64,000 nt of DNA, taken from assembly GCF_009674885.1 (NCBI RefSeq), contig NZ_WKKA01000001.1, forward strand, positions 310,001-374,000, read 5' to 3'. The notes beneath the pieces were generated by a model. That model had not been told where the DNA came from. It saw only the letters and a list, made by a program, of their open reading frames with translations, and made no database searches. Of the stretch, positions 1 through 8,856 are shown in pieces. The stretch is from Paracoccus sp. S-4012 (GTDB taxonomy: Bacteria > Pseudomonadota > Alphaproteobacteria > Rhodobacterales > Rhodobacteraceae). Numbering within the stretch: position 1 is the first letter of the stretch; each line of letters begins with the position of its first letter. A program made the translations under genes and the position numbers.

Positions 1-543
1 GATCAGCGCCAGCCCGAGATGGGTGGCAAGGGCGGCCCAGCTCGCGGACCAGGGCAGGCCGACCTGCCCCACCCGCGGCGGACGGCCGAACTCGACATAG
101 GCAAGCCCGGTCCCGAGAAACAGCACCGAGATCGCCACCATCTGCGCCGTGGTCTTCCATTTGGAAAGCTGCGTCACCTTCAGCTTGCCCGCATCCGCGC
201 CGAGAAACTCGCGCAGGCCCGAGACGAACACCTCGCGGAAGAGGATCACCGTCACCGGGATGATGAGCCAGGGGTTCATGCCCGAATAGCCGGTGATGAC
301 CACGAGCGCGATGATGACCATCGCCTTGTCGGCGATCGGGTCCATGGCGGCGCCGAAGCGGCTCTCCTGACCCCAGGCACGGGCCACGCGGCCGTCGATC
401 CAGTCGGTCGCGGCCGCGACAAGAAACAGCGCGAGCGCCGCCCAGTCGGCCCATGGCCGCCAGAAGAAGAGGAACATCAGCGGCACGCCCGGCGCGGCGA
501 GGAGCCGCAGCACGGTCAGCACATTGGGGAGGTTCCAGCGCAT
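1..543 (-). CDS. pgsA: CDP-diacylglycerol--glycerol-3-phosphate 3-phosphatidyltransferase (3' end cut by window)
   Basis: Transfers a phosphatidyl group from CDP-diacylglycerol to glycerol-3-phosphate, the first committed step to phosphatidylglycerol in the inner membrane. Reading from the ATG at 543 gives 181 codons open to the window edge, starting MRWNLPNVLTVLRLLAAPGV. The CDP-alcohol phosphatidyltransferase signature is complete: DGRVAR, eight residues, then G-x3-D-x3-D (GAAMDPIAD). Several hydrophobic helices flank it. The C-terminus lies outside the window. It sits downstream of uvrC and an MFS gene on the same strand; uvrC-pgsA proximity is common in this order. Confidence 0.93.
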   Translation of the reverse strand, partial: MRWNLPNVLTVLRLLAAPGVPLMFLFFWRPWADWAALALFLVAAATDWIDGRVARAWGQESRFGAAMDPIADKAMVIIALVVITGYSGMNPWLIIPVTVILFREVFVSGLREFLGADAGKLKVTQLSKWKTTAQMVAISVLFLGTGLAYVEFGRPPRVGQVGLPWSASWAALATHLGLALI

Positions 544-588
544 GGCCGCAAGGTAAGTGTCCGCCGCGGGAAGGGGAAGGGGCGCGCG

Positions 589-1782
589 TCAGGCGGGATG
601 CGCTGCCGGTGCGCGGTCGCGGATGCCCAGCATCAGCGGCAGGGCAAGCGCATAGACCGCCGCCGCGGCCAGCCAGACCGTGCCGAAGAAGGCGTCCCGC
701 GTCAGCATGTAGATCCCGGTGAAGAACAGCGGCCCGGCGACGGCGGTCAGACTGCCGAGACTCGCCAGCACGCCCTGCAGCTGCCCCTGATGCGCGGCGT
801 CCACCTTGGCGGTGATGAGCGCCTGGAAGGCCGGAAAGCCGATCCCGCCCAAGGCGAAGGCGGGCGCGAGCGCGAAGAGCAGCCAGCCCTGCGAGGCGAA
901 GGCGATGGCGACGATCCCGGTGATTTCGAAACCGGCGCCGAGCAGCATGGAGCGCCGCTCTCGCAGCCGGGCGACGATCGGGCCGGTCAGGAAGATCTGC
1001 GCGGCGGCATGGCAGAGGCCGAAGGCCGCCAGCGACAGCCCGATCATGGTCATGTCCCAGCCGTAGCGGTCGGCGCCGTAAAGCACCCAGACCGAGCCGT
1101 AGACCTGCCCGACGAAGTAGAGGATCATGTTGATCGCCAGCAGCGGCACGAGCGCGCGGAAGCGCAGCGCCCAGACCAGCGGCAGGAACGGGTTCAGCGC
1201 CTTGGCCTCGAACCGGAGCCCGCGGTCGCTCGGCCGCGATTCGGGCAGCACGAGAACCGCCACTAACGCGTTCAGCCCGTTCAGCGCCGCCGCCAGCAGG
1301 AAGGGCGCGCGAACCCAGGCGTCGCCCAGCACGCCGCCCAGCGCCGGGCCGATGATGAAGCCGATCCCGAACATCGCGTGGAAATAGCCGAAGCGACGGG
1401 CGCGCTCCTCTTCGGGGGTGATGTCGGTGATGTAGGCCGTAGCCACCGCCATGTTCGCCGCCGTCGCGCCGGCGATGGCGCGGCCGAGAAAGAGCATCCA
1501 CAACTCGGGCGCGAAGGCCATGAACAGATAGTCGATCGCTGCCCCCGCGAGCGAGCCGATCAGCACCGGCCGCCGACCGTAGCGGTCGCTGAGGACGCCC
1601 AGCACCGGCGCACACAGGAACTGCATCGCCGCGTAGAGCGCGATGAGCCCGCCATAGGCCAGCGTGATATCGCCCGCATGCGCCACCTCGCGCAGCAGCG
1701 AGGGCAGGATCGGCATGATCAGCCCGATACCGATGGCGTCCAGCGTCACCGTGGCGAGGATGATGAGCAGCGGGCGCGGCAT
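589..1782 (-). CDS. MFS transporter, TetA-like drug exporter family
   Basis: A 397-residue major facilitator protein with about twelve hydrophobic segments. It probably exports a small hydrophobic compound by proton antiport. The N-terminus (LDAIGIGLIMPILPSLL) and the motif-A loop GVLSDRYGRRPVL at residues 62-74 are typical of the TetA/TCR subgroup. Substrate cannot be read from sequence, and many chromosomal members confer no tetracycline resistance. It lies between uvrC and pgsA on the same strand, about 106 bp after the uvrC stop, so it may be co-transcribed. No start conflict was seen. Confidence 0.85.
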   Translation of the reverse strand: MPRPLLIILATVTLDAIGIGLIMPILPSLLREVAHAGDITLAYGGLIALYAAMQFLCAPVLGVLSDRYGRRPVLIGSLAGAAIDYLFMAFAPELWMLFLGRAIAGATAANMAVATAYITDITPEEERARRFGYFHAMFGIGFIIGPALGGVLGDAWVRAPFLLAAALNGLNALVAVLVLPESRPSDRGLRFEAKALNPFLPLVWALRFRALVPLLAINMILYFVGQVYGSVWVLYGADRYGWDMTMIGLSLAAFGLCHAAAQIFLTGPIVARLRERRSMLLGAGFEITGIVAIAFASQGWLLFALAPAFALGGIGFPAFQALITAKVDAAHQGQLQGVLASLGSLTAVAGPLFFTGIYMLTRDAFFGTVWLAAAAVYALALPLMLGIRDRAPAAHPA

Positions 1783-1798
1783 GGGGCGGGGTCCGAGC

Positions 1799-1841
1799 GG
1801 TCCCGCGGGCCGGGACCTGAGGCTGCGGCATCTAGCCGCAG
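1799..1841 (-). terminator. Two small hairpins after uvrC, weak terminator candidate
   Basis: Between the uvrC stop and the MFS start there are two stem-loops. One is GGTCCC/GGGACC (1799-1816). The other is CTGCGGC-ATCTA-GCCGCAG (1823-1841), a perfect 7-bp stem. Neither is followed by a T-tract on the minus strand, so rho-independent termination is doubtful; an attenuating or mRNA-protecting role is equally possible. Confidence 0.3.
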
Positions 1842-1888
1842 GCGGTCGCGCTGTCTATCGCGACGATGCGTCCGCCGAAGGTGTTGCC

Positions 1889-3754
1889 TCACCCCTTCTC
1901 ATGAAAATGGTCATGCACCTTCTTCGCCATGCTGGCGCTGATCCCCTCCACCGCCAGCAACTCCGCCACGCTCGCCCGCGACACCGCCTTGGCGCTGCCG
2001 AAGTGCGACAGCAGCGCGCGCTTCCGTGCGGCCCCGACGCCCGCGATCTCGTCCAGCGGCGAGGCCCCGATCGCCTTGGAGCGTCGCGCCCGGTGGGTGC
2101 CGATGGCCCAGCGATGCGCCTCGTCGCGCAGGCGCTGCACGAAGTAGAGGACGGGGTCGTTCATCCTCAGCGAGAAGGGGCGGCGGCCGGGGCGGTGGAA
2201 CTCCTCCTTGCCCTGGTCGCGGTCGATGCCTTTCGCCACACCGACCACGGGGATGTCCTCGACGCCGAGGTCAGCGAGGATGCCCGCCACAGCCGAGACC
2301 TGCCCCGCGCCGCCGTCGATCAGCAGCAGGTCGGGCCAGGTGCCGCCCTCGCGGTCGGGGTCCTCGGCCATCAGGCGCTTGAAGCGGCGGGTCAGGACCT
2401 CCCGCATCATGCCGAAGTCGTCGCCCGGCGCGATCTCGGTGCCCTTGATGTTGAACTTGCGATACTGCGACTTGATGAAGCCTTCGGGTCCCGCGACGAT
2501 CATGCCGCCGACCGGGTGGCTGCCCTGGATGTGGCTGTTGTCAAAGACCTCGATCCGGCGCGGGGGGCCGGGGAGCTCGAACGCCTCCGCCAGCCCGTCC
2601 AGCAGCCGCGCCTGGGTCGCGCTCTCGGCCATGCGGCGGGCGAGGCTCTCGCGGGCGTTCCGGTGGGCGTTCTCGACCAGCTCCGCCTTCTCGCCCCGTT
2701 GCGGCACGCCCAGCGTCACCTTGCGCCCGGCGCGCTGCGACAGCAGCTCGGCCATCAGGTCGGGGTCGTCGGGCGACTGGCTGAGCAGGATCAGGCGTGG
2801 CGGCACCTTGTCGTCGTAGAACTGGGCGAGGAAGGCCTCCATCACCTCGGGCGGGCCGGCGCCCTCGCCGGTGCGAGGATAGAAGTCGCGGTTACCCCAG
2901 CTCTGGTTGCCGCGGATGAAGAACACCTGCACGCAGGCCTGCCCGCCCTCCATCGCGAGCGCGATCACATCTGCCTCGGCCACGCCCTTGGGGTTGATCG
3001 CCTGCACCGACTGCACTGCGGTCAGCGCCTTGATGCGATCGCGCAAGGCCGCCGCGCGCTCGTATTCCATCGCCTCGGCCGCCTCGGCCATCTCGGTCGC
3101 GAGGCCGGCCTGGATGCGGGTGCTGCGGCCCTTCAGGAACAGCTCGGCATCGGCCACGAGGTCGGCATAGTCGTCCTCGCTGATGCGGCCGACGCAAGGG
3201 GCGCTGCAACGCTTGATCTGGTGCAGCAGGCAGGGCCGCGTGCGCGCCGCGAAGGTCGCGTCGGTGCAGGAGCGCAGCAGGAACACCCGCTGCAACTGCG
3301 TCAGCGTCCGGTTCACCGCCCCCGCCGAGGCGAAGGGGCCGTAATAGTCGCCCGGCTCGGACTTGGCGCCGCGGTGCTTCTTGATCTGCGGGAAGGGGTG
3401 CGCCTTGGCGACGAGGATGTTCGGGAACGACTTGTCGTCGCGCAGCAACACGTTGTAGCGCGGCTTCAGCTGCTTGATGAGGTTCTGCTCCAGCAGCAGC
3501 GCCTCGGTCTCGGTCCGCGTCGTCAGGAACATCATCGAAGCGGTGTCGCGGATCATTCGGGCGATTCGCGGCGAATGACCGTAGTCGCGGGCATAGGCCG
3601 AGACCCGGGCCTTCAGGTTGCGTGCCTTGCCGACGTAGAGGACCGCCCCCTGCGCGTCGAGCATCCGGTAGACGCCGGGCGAGGAGTCCAGCCGCTTGAG
3701 GTGATCGGCGATCACCGCCTGACCGGTGCGCCGGGCCGGGGATTCGAGGGTCAT
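1889..3754 (-). CDS. uvrC: Excinuclease ABC subunit C (UvrC)
   Basis: Makes the dual incisions of nucleotide excision repair after UvrAB damage recognition. The 621-residue product has the GIY-YIG nuclease near residues 25-105 ([18 protein letters not shown]), a UVR motif ([16 protein letters not shown]), the RNase H-like C-terminal nuclease ([18 protein letters not shown]) and a terminal double helix-hairpin-helix ([26 protein letters not shown]). I chose the ATG at 3754. A TTG at 3808 would add 18 residues of unlikely composition ([18 protein letters not shown]). Length agrees with the family. The preceding gap is AT-rich and carries a consensus DnaA box. Confidence 0.96.
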   Translation of the reverse strand: MTLESPARRTGQAVIADHLKRLDSSPGVYRMLDAQGAVLYVGKARNLKARVSAYARDYGHSPRIARMIRDTASMMFLTTRTETEALLLEQNLIKQLKPRYNVLLRDDKSFPNILVAKAHPFPQIKKHRGAKSEPGDYYGPFASAGAVNRTLTQLQRVFLLRSCTDATFAARTRPCLLHQIKRCSAPCVGRISEDDYADLVADAELFLKGRSTRIQAGLATEMAEAAEAMEYERAAALRDRIKALTAVQSVQAINPKGVAEADVIALAMEGGQACVQVFFIRGNQSWGNRDFYPRTGEGAGPPEVMEAFLAQFYDDKVPPRLILLSQSPDDPDLMAELLSQRAGRKVTLGVPQRGEKAELVENAHRNARESLARRMAESATQARLLDGLAEAFELPGPPRRIEVFDNSHIQGSHPVGGMIVAGPEGFIKSQYRKFNIKGTEIAPGDDFGMMREVLTRRFKRLMAEDPDREGGTWPDLLLIDGGAGQVSAVAGILADLGVEDIPVVGVAKGIDRDQGKEEFHRPGRRPFSLRMNDPVLYFVQRLRDEAHRWAIGTHRARRSKAIGASPLDEIAGVGAARKRALLSHFGSAKAVSRASVAELLAVEGISASMAKKVHDHFHEKG

Positions 3755-3808
3755 GATACACGCATAAGGAGAGTCGGCCAGATAGGGCCGCCGCAGGGGG
3801 GAATGCAA

Positions 3809-4053
3809 GCCTTAAAGCGTCCACGGAAGCTGTGGATAACCCTGTGGGCGCGCTCGGGGCGGCGATGCTCCCGGCCAGCGACGGCAGGCCCCCGGAGGGT
3901 TTGCACAAGATTTAGGCAAAACCGCAAGCCTTTGAAAGTGCTATGAAAGTTTTTCAGACGTCTCACTTCTGTGACTAAGACCTTCATTTTGGTCAGGCTT
4001 TTGTGAAGTCAGCGGCGGGTTGAGCGGCGGGTGGACAACTTGCCGCGTGCTCC
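3809..4053. other. AT-rich intergenic region upstream of uvrC
   Basis: This gap between uvrC and the SDR gene is clearly less GC-rich than its surroundings, especially about 3900-4015, which has runs such as GAAAGTTTTTC and TTCATTTTGG. It should contain the uvrC promoter on the minus strand. No open frame in it is convincing. A perfect DnaA-box match lies at 3831-3839. Confidence 0.5.
3831..3839 (-). promoter_or_regulatory. Consensus DnaA box (TTATCCACA)
   Basis: The plus strand reads TGTGGATAA, the exact reverse complement of the 9-mer TTATCCACA. It lies beside the AT-rich stretch upstream of uvrC. A single box can occur by chance or regulate a promoter, and I see no cluster of further exact boxes nearby, so function is unproven. 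Confidence 0.35.
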
Positions 4054-4830
4054 TCAGCCCGCGCCCCGCACGTCCCGCGTCTGCCACAGCAGATGCTGCC
4101 CGCCATCGACGCAGATCAGCTGCCCGGTGACGGCCCTCGCCTCCAGAAGATAGCCGAAGGCAGCCACCACGTCAGCCTCGTCCGCCCCGCGTTCCAGCAG
4201 GGTGGCGGCGCGTTGCCGGGCGAAATGCGCCGCACTCTGCCGGGTGGCGCGCAGGGTCGGCCCGGGGCCGATGGCGTTCACGCGGATGCGCGGAGCGAGG
4301 GCCTGCGCCGCGGTGCGGGTGAAGGACCAGAGCGCCGCCTTGGCGAGCGAGTAGGTCATGAACTCGGGCGTCGGTTTCAGCACCCGCTGATCGACCATGT
4401 TGACGACGAGACCCGAGGCCAGCGGCTCGCCGGCGTCCTCGCGCGCCGGCGGGCATTGCGCGGCGAAGGCCTGGGTCAGCACGAAGGGCGCGCGCAGGTT
4501 GCTGCCGAAGTGACGGTCCCAGTTTTCGCGGGTGGCGGTGTCGAGGCGGTCGTGCTCGAAGATCGAGGCGTTGTTGACGAGGACCGTGAGCGGGCCGAGC
4601 GCTTCCGCCGCGGCCGGAACCAGCCCGGCGAGCGCGTCCTCGTCCAGCAGGTCGGCGCCGAGCGCCACCGCCTTCACGCCATGCCCGCGCGCTTCGGCCG
4701 CCACCGCCTCGGCCGCCTCGGCCGAGTTGTGATAATGGATCGCCACGGCGAAGCCCCGCGCCGCGAGGTGCAGCGCCATGGCCCGGCCGAGGCGCTGCCC
4801 GGCGCCGGTGACGAGAGCCGCCTCAGCCAC
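4054..4830 (-). CDS. SDR family oxidoreductase, pteridine-reductase-like
   Basis: A 258-residue classical short-chain dehydrogenase/reductase. The cofactor loop TGAGQRLG (8-15), with Arg at the position seen in pteridine reductases and FolM, suggests NADPH use. NNASIFE follows at 86-92, and the catalytic Tyr160-x3-Lys164 lies in TYSLAKAAL. Reduction of dihydropterins is a reasonable inference, not shown. The start is GTG at 4830, overlapping the last codons of the 37-residue membrane peptide by 8 nt. The unit therefore reads S49 peptidase, small peptide, SDR with both junctions overlapping. That suggests translational coupling rather than a shared pathway. Confidence 0.85.
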   Translation of the reverse strand: MAEAALVTGAGQRLGRAMALHLAARGFAVAIHYHNSAEAAEAVAAEARGHGVKAVALGADLLDEDALAGLVPAAAEALGPLTVLVNNASIFEHDRLDTATRENWDRHFGSNLRAPFVLTQAFAAQCPPAREDAGEPLASGLVVNMVDQRVLKPTPEFMTYSLAKAALWSFTRTAAQALAPRIRVNAIGPGPTLRATRQSAAHFARQRAATLLERGADEADVVAAFGYLLEARAVTGQLICVDGGQHLLWQTRDVRGAG

Positions 4831-4936
4831 CGCCGAACCCCAGCAGCCGGCGCAGGAAGCGCCGGAACCCCGGCCCGGTCAGCAGCGCGACGGCGACGAA
4901 GAGGATCAGGAACAGCGTGACGATCTTGAACAGCAT
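4823..4936 (-). CDS. 37-residue single-span membrane peptide
   Basis: A short frame encodes a hydrophobic helix (MLFKIVTLFLILFVAVALLT) followed by a strongly basic tail (FRRFLRRLLGF) and a Gly-rich end. Its ATG at 4936 overlaps the stop of the S49 peptidase as TGATG, and its own end overlaps the GTG start of the SDR gene. The tight coupling on both sides and the credible membrane topology (positive-inside tail) argue that it is a real gene. I do not recognise a family. It could anchor or regulate the adjacent peptidase, but nothing in the sequence shows this. Confidence 0.65.
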   Translation of the reverse strand: MLFKIVTLFLILFVAVALLTGPGFRRFLRRLLGFGGG

Positions 4937-5739
4937 CAGCCAACCCCGAACCGCGCCCAGGCCGCGCGGTCGTCGGCTGCGGCCATCACCGCGTCGGCGG
5001 AAAAACCCAGCCGCCGGAACCACGGCACCCGCATCCCGTAGCCCAGGAAGCGGACCTTCTCGCCATGCACCTGTTTCATCCGCGGGACCAGATGGCCGAT
5101 CCCGTCCGCAAGGCCGAGGGCAACGGCCTCGCGCCCCGCCCAGACGTCGCCGGTAAAGAGGTCGCGGTCGGTCGCCAGCCGCGCGGCCCGCCGTGCCTCC
5201 ACCTGAGCCTTGAAAGCGTCGTGGATCGGCTCCAGCAGGCGCCGCAAACGCTCGACATCCTCGGGCTTCTGCGGGCTGAACGGATCGAGCAGCGACTTGG
5301 AGCGCCCGGCGGTATGGATCCGACGCTCGATCCCCCAGCGGTGCAGAAGCTCGTGGAAGCCGAAGCCGGCCGCGATCACCCCGACCGAGCCGACGAGCGA
5401 GCTTTCGTCCACCCAGATGTCATCCGCCGCCGTGGCGAGCCAGTAGCCGCCCGAGGCCGCCACGTCCTCGACGAAGGCGTGGACCGGCATCCTGCGCTCC
5501 TCCGCCAGCCGCCGGATGCGAGCCGCAATCAGCGAGGACTGCACGGCCGAGCCGCCGGGCGAGTTGATGACGAGCGCCACCGCGACCGGCCGCTTGCGGC
5601 GGAAGGCGCGTTCGAGCACGGGGGCGAGGCCCGCATCCGAGAGGCCGCTGCCCCCGGGCCGTCCCGCCGCGCCGATCGTTCCGGCGAGGCGGACCACGGC
5701 GACCACCGGCGGACGGGGCGAGAAGAAGGGGATGCGCAT
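4936..5739 (-). CDS. S49 family serine peptidase (SppA/SohB-like)
   Basis: A 267-residue ClpP-fold peptidase of family S49, which degrades signal peptides or membrane fragments. The sequence has INSPGGSA (oxyanion/substrate region), the nucleophile segment EDVAASGGYWLA with Ser in SGG, SLVGSVGVI, and the general-base Lys in TAGRSKSLLDPFSP. The start at ATG 5739 gives MRIPFFSPRPPVVAVV. Longer upstream frames are antisense noise over the neighbouring plus-strand gene. Unlike SppA there is no N-terminal membrane helix, so this protein looks cytoplasmic or depends on the coupled membrane peptide for localisation (inference). Confidence 0.92.
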   Translation of the reverse strand: MRIPFFSPRPPVVAVVRLAGTIGAAGRPGGSGLSDAGLAPVLERAFRRKRPVAVALVINSPGGSAVQSSLIAARIRRLAEERRMPVHAFVEDVAASGGYWLATAADDIWVDESSLVGSVGVIAAGFGFHELLHRWGIERRIHTAGRSKSLLDPFSPQKPEDVERLRRLLEPIHDAFKAQVEARRAARLATDRDLFTGDVWAGREAVALGLADGIGHLVPRMKQVHGEKVRFLGYGMRVPWFRRLGFSADAVMAAADDRAAWARFGVG

Positions 5740-5844
5740 GGTCCGCAGATAGGCGCGGGCGCGGCCACGGGCAAGCCGCGGTGGCCGCTTGCCCTGACTG
5801 CCGGTGCAAGCCAGACAGGACGACAATCGACGGAGCCGCCGCCC

Positions 5845-6369
5845 ATGATCCGCCCCGAACTGGCCGCCCGCCTCGCGCCCTGGCGCCCCGCCGCTGCCGC
5901 CTCGACGACGGCGGTCCTCGGCGCGTGGCTCTTCACGCTCGGCGGCTGGATCCTCTGGCCGGTCGGCGCGATCCTCGCGGCCGTCGGCGTGATCTGGCTC
6001 GGGGTCGAGCTGAACCACCTGCGCCTGCGCGGCGGCGCGGATGGGCAGGGTCTCGTCGAGATCGAGGAGGGCGCGGTGCGCTATTACGCGGCCCGCGCGC
6101 TCGGCGGCGAGGTGGCGCTGCGCGACCTGGCCGAGATTCGCATCCTGCGCCTCGGCGGACGGCCGCATTGGCGGCTGCGGACCCGCGAGGGCGAGGCGCT
6201 GCTGATCCCCGCCGATGCGGCAGGGGCGGGGGCGCTCGCCGACGGCTTCGCGGCGCTGCCCGGCGCCGATCTCGGCCGCCTCGCCGCCGCCCTCGAACGC
6301 GCGGCGGCGGGCGGGCCTTCGGTGCAGACGGTCTGGACCGCGCCGCATAGGGGCCCAAGCTCGCCTTGA
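5845..6369 (+). CDS. Hypothetical membrane protein
   Basis: A 174-residue protein I do not recognise. After a short cytoplasmic start ([20 protein letters not shown]), two adjacent hydrophobic segments (about residues 20-55, AVLGAWLFTLGGWILWPVGAILAAVGVIWLG) form a hairpin. A soluble beta-rich tail follows (VEIEEGAVRYYA, LAEIRILRL) with a pleckstrin- or YdbT-like feel, which is only an impression. It is transcribed divergently from the S49 peptidase across a 105-bp gap and followed 55 bp later by gshA, so the two plus-strand genes may share a transcript. Confidence 0.75.
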   Translation: MIRPELAARLAPWRPAAAASTTAVLGAWLFTLGGWILWPVGAILAAVGVIWLGVELNHLRLRGGADGQGLVEIEEGAVRYYAARALGGEVALRDLAEIRILRLGGRPHWRLRTREGEALLIPADAAGAGALADGFAALPGADLGRLAAALERAAAGGPSVQTVWTAPHRGPSSP

Positions 6370-6424
6370 CTCGCCCGGCGCCGCGCGCCACCTGTCCCGC
6401 GCACGGGCGTCGAGAGGATCAGCC

Positions 6425-7795
6425 ATGTCCATTCCCCAGCAGGGCGGCGGTCTCATCGAGGGGCGCGCGCAACTGGTCGAATACGTCGCCTCGGGCGAGA
6501 AGCCGCGCACGGACTGGCGCATCGGCACCGAGCACGAGAAGTTCGGCTATCTGCGCGACAGCCTCGAGCCGCTGCCCTATGACGGCCCGCGCTCGATCAA
6601 GGCGATGCTCGAGGGCATGGCGGACCGCTTCGGCTGGACCCCGGTGCTGGAGCAGGACAACATCATCGGGCTCAGCCGCGACGGGGCCAGCGTCTCGCTT
6701 GAACCGGGCGGGCAGTTCGAGCTGTCGGGCGCGCCTCTGGAGACGATCCACCAGACCTGCGACGAGGTGCATCAGCATCTGGCCGAGGTGAAGGCCGTGG
6801 CGGACGGGATCGACACCGGCTTCATCGGTCTCGGCGCGGCGCCGATCTGGAGCCAGGAGCAGATGCCGATGATGCCCAAGGGGCGTTACCGGCTGATGAC
6901 CGACTACATGGGCCGGGTCGGCACCCTCGGCACGCAGATGATGTATCGCACCTGCACCGTGCAGGTGAATCTCGACTACGGCTCCGAGGCCGACATGGTG
7001 AAGAAGCTGCGCGTGGCCCTCGCGCTGCAGCCGGTCGCCACGGCGCTGTTTGCCAATTCTCCCTTCCTCGACGGCAAGCCGAACGGGATGAAGTCGTGGC
7101 GCAGCCATATCTGGCAGAACCTCGACGACGACCGTACGGGCCTGCTGCCCTTCGTCTTCGAGGACGGCTTCGGCTATGAGCGGTGGGTGGACTACATCCT
7201 CGACGTGCCGATGTATTTTGTCTACCGCGACGGGAAATACATCGACGCCCTCGGGCAGAGTTTCCGCGATTTCCTCGACGGCCGCCTTCCCGCGCTGCCG
7301 GGCGAGCGGCCGACGCTCTCGGACTTCGCCGACCACATGACCACCGCCTTCCCCGAGGCGCGGGTGAAGAAATTCATCGAGATGCGCGGCGCCGACGGCG
7401 GCCCCTGGTCGCGCCTCTGCGCGCTGCCGGCGCTGTGGGTCGGGCTGACCTATGACGACGCGGCGCTCGATGCCGCCTGGGATCTGGCGAAAGGCTGGGA
7501 CCACGAGACCCGCGAGGGCCTGCGCCGCGTCGCCGCCCGCGACGCGCTGCAGGGCGAGGCGAACGGATTGAAGCTGCACGACCTCGCCCGCGAGGTGGTG
7601 GCGATCGCCCGCGCGGGGCTGAAGGCGCGCGCCCGGCCGAGCTGGAATGGCATGACCCCGGATGAGACTGGCTTTATCGAGGCGCTCGAGGAGAGCGTCG
7701 AGACCGGCCGCGTGCCCGCCGACGAGCTGCTGGAGAAATACCACGGCGAATGGCAGGGCGACCTCAGCCGCATCTACGCCGAGTATTCCTACTAG
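6425..7795 (+). CDS. gshA: Glutamate--cysteine ligase (alphaproteobacterial/plant type)
   Basis: Joins glutamate and cysteine in the ATP-dependent, rate-limiting first step of glutathione synthesis in the cytoplasm. The 456-residue product belongs to the GCS2-related type shared by alphaproteobacteria and plants. Landmarks are [12 protein letters not shown] near residue 36, [12 protein letters not shown] (substrate-binding Glu and Gln), and [12 protein letters not shown]. The start is ATG 6425, with GAGAGGATCAGCC just upstream. Its last codon TAG lies inside a CTAG palindrome that also supplies the stop of the convergent cupin gene. Confidence 0.96.
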   Translation: MSIPQQGGGLIEGRAQLVEYVASGEKPRTDWRIGTEHEKFGYLRDSLEPLPYDGPRSIKAMLEGMADRFGWTPVLEQDNIIGLSRDGASVSLEPGGQFELSGAPLETIHQTCDEVHQHLAEVKAVADGIDTGFIGLGAAPIWSQEQMPMMPKGRYRLMTDYMGRVGTLGTQMMYRTCTVQVNLDYGSEADMVKKLRVALALQPVATALFANSPFLDGKPNGMKSWRSHIWQNLDDDRTGLLPFVFEDGFGYERWVDYILDVPMYFVYRDGKYIDALGQSFRDFLDGRLPALPGERPTLSDFADHMTTAFPEARVKKFIEMRGADGGPWSRLCALPALWVGLTYDDAALDAAWDLAKGWDHETREGLRRVAARDALQGEANGLKLHDLAREVVAIARAGLKARARPSWNGMTPDETGFIEALEESVETGRVPADELLEKYHGEWQGDLSRIYAEYSY

Positions 7796-8187
7796 GCGCC
7801 GTAGTCTGCGTCCGAGACCTTCTCGAGCCAGTCCGCCGTCACGCCGTCCAGGGCCTCCTGCAAGGCGATATGCGTCATCTCCACGTCGGGCGCGGCCCCG
7901 TGCCAGTGTTTCTCGCCGGGCGCGAACCAGACGATGTCGCCCGGCCGCAACTCCTCCACCGGCCCGCCTTCGCGGGCGCAGCGGCCGAGGCCGGCGGTCA
8001 CGATCAGCGTCTGGCCCAGCGGATGCGTGTGCCACGCGGTTCGCGCGCCCGGCTCGAAACTGACGGTGGCACCGCGGAGGCGCGCGGGCGCGTCGGTCTG
8101 GAAAGCGGCGTCGAGGCGGACGCGGCCGGTGAAGTAGTCCTCGGGGCCGGGTTTCGATGGCAGGCTGCCGGCGCGGGTGATCTTCAT
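7792..8187 (-). CDS. Cupin-domain protein
   Basis: A 131-residue single-domain cupin. Metal-ligand motif 1 is HTHPLGQ (His53, His55, Gln59) and motif 2 is GEKHWHG (His94, His96). The strand order and [11 protein letters not shown] segment resemble COG1917 cupins of the carboxymuconolactone/mandelonitrile-lyase-associated type. The reaction cannot be assigned. It is the last gene of a minus-strand set with rluA and the methionine sulfoxide reductase, 12 bp after rluA. It ends in the CTAG shared with gshA, so the two convergent genes overlap by 4 bp. Confidence 0.85.
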   Translation of the reverse strand: MKITRAGSLPSKPGPEDYFTGRVRLDAAFQTDAPARLRGATVSFEPGARTAWHTHPLGQTLIVTAGLGRCAREGGPVEELRPGDIVWFAPGEKHWHGAAPDVEMTHIALQEALDGVTADWLEKVSDADYGA

Positions 8188-8199
8188 GGGCGTGACTCC

Positions 8200-8856
8200 T
8201 CAGAAGGGGGCGGGGGAGGAAAAAGTCATGTGCCGCCCGCCGTCCGGGTGGCGCAGCCGCAGGCTCTCGGCATGCAGCATCAGCCGCGGGTGGTCGTCGC
8301 GCGCGGGTCCCTCGGCATAGAGCGGATCGCCGAGGATCGGATGCCCGAGGCTCTGCATATGCACGCGCAACTGGTGGCTGCGCCCGGTGAGCGGCATCAG
8401 CCGGACCCGCGTTTCGTCGTCCGTCGCGCGGACCACGCGCCAGTCGGTCCGCGCCGGTCGCCCGCGCTCGTGATCGATCATCTGCTTCGGCCGGTTCGGC
8501 CAGTCCACGATCAGCGGCGCCTCGACTGTCCCGGTCGCGGGTTCCAGCCGCCCGGCGACGCGGGCGACATAGGTCTTCTTCACATGCCGCCGCTCGAACT
8601 GGAGGCCGAGATGGCGCTGCGCGTGGGGCGTCAGCGCGAAGACCATGACGCCGGAGGTGTCGAGGTCGAGACGGTGGACCAGCAGCACCTCGGGGAAGGG
8701 GCCGCGCAGCCGGGCGATCAGGCAGTCGGCGCGGTCCTCGCCCTTGCCGGGCACCGAGAGCAGCCCGGCGGGCTTGTCCACGACCAGCAACTCATGGTCG
8801 TGGTGAATGATGCGGGGCGCTTCCTCGGTCGGGCGATAGACGAAAGGCGCGCTCAT
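8200..8856 (-). CDS. RluA-family pseudouridine synthase
   Basis: Isomerises uridine to pseudouridine in rRNA or tRNA. The 218-residue protein lacks an N-terminal S4 domain and so resembles RluA rather than RluC/D. The catalytic motif HRLDLDTSG has its Asp at residue 64. KKTYVARVAG and the C-terminal GRSHQLRVHMQSLGHPILGDPLY are family hallmarks. The start ATG overlaps the stop of the upstream free-methionine sulfoxide reductase as ATGA. The target nucleotide is inferred only from size class (23S U746 and tRNA U32 in E. coli RluA). Confidence 0.92.
   Translation of the reverse strand: MSAPFVYRPTEEAPRIIHHDHELLVVDKPAGLLSVPGKGEDRADCLIARLRGPFPEVLLVHRLDLDTSGVMVFALTPHAQRHLGLQFERRHVKKTYVARVAGRLEPATGTVEAPLIVDWPNRPKQMIDHERGRPARTDWRVVRATDDETRVRLMPLTGRSHQLRVHMQSLGHPILGDPLYAEGPARDDHPRLMLHAESLRLRHPDGGRHMTFSSPAPF

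Noticed and set aside
453-1266. Plus-strand frames opposite pgsA and the MFS gene
   Set aside because: They are His/Arg/Gln-rich, typical antisense composition, with no supporting motifs.
589-1782. Calling the MFS protein a tetracycline resistance determinant
   Set aside because: It is TetA-like by family, but substrate specificity cannot be read and chromosomal members vary.
5740-6528. Long N-terminal extension of the S49 peptidase
   Set aside because: It is antisense to a plus-strand membrane protein and gshA, and has no homology or start signal.
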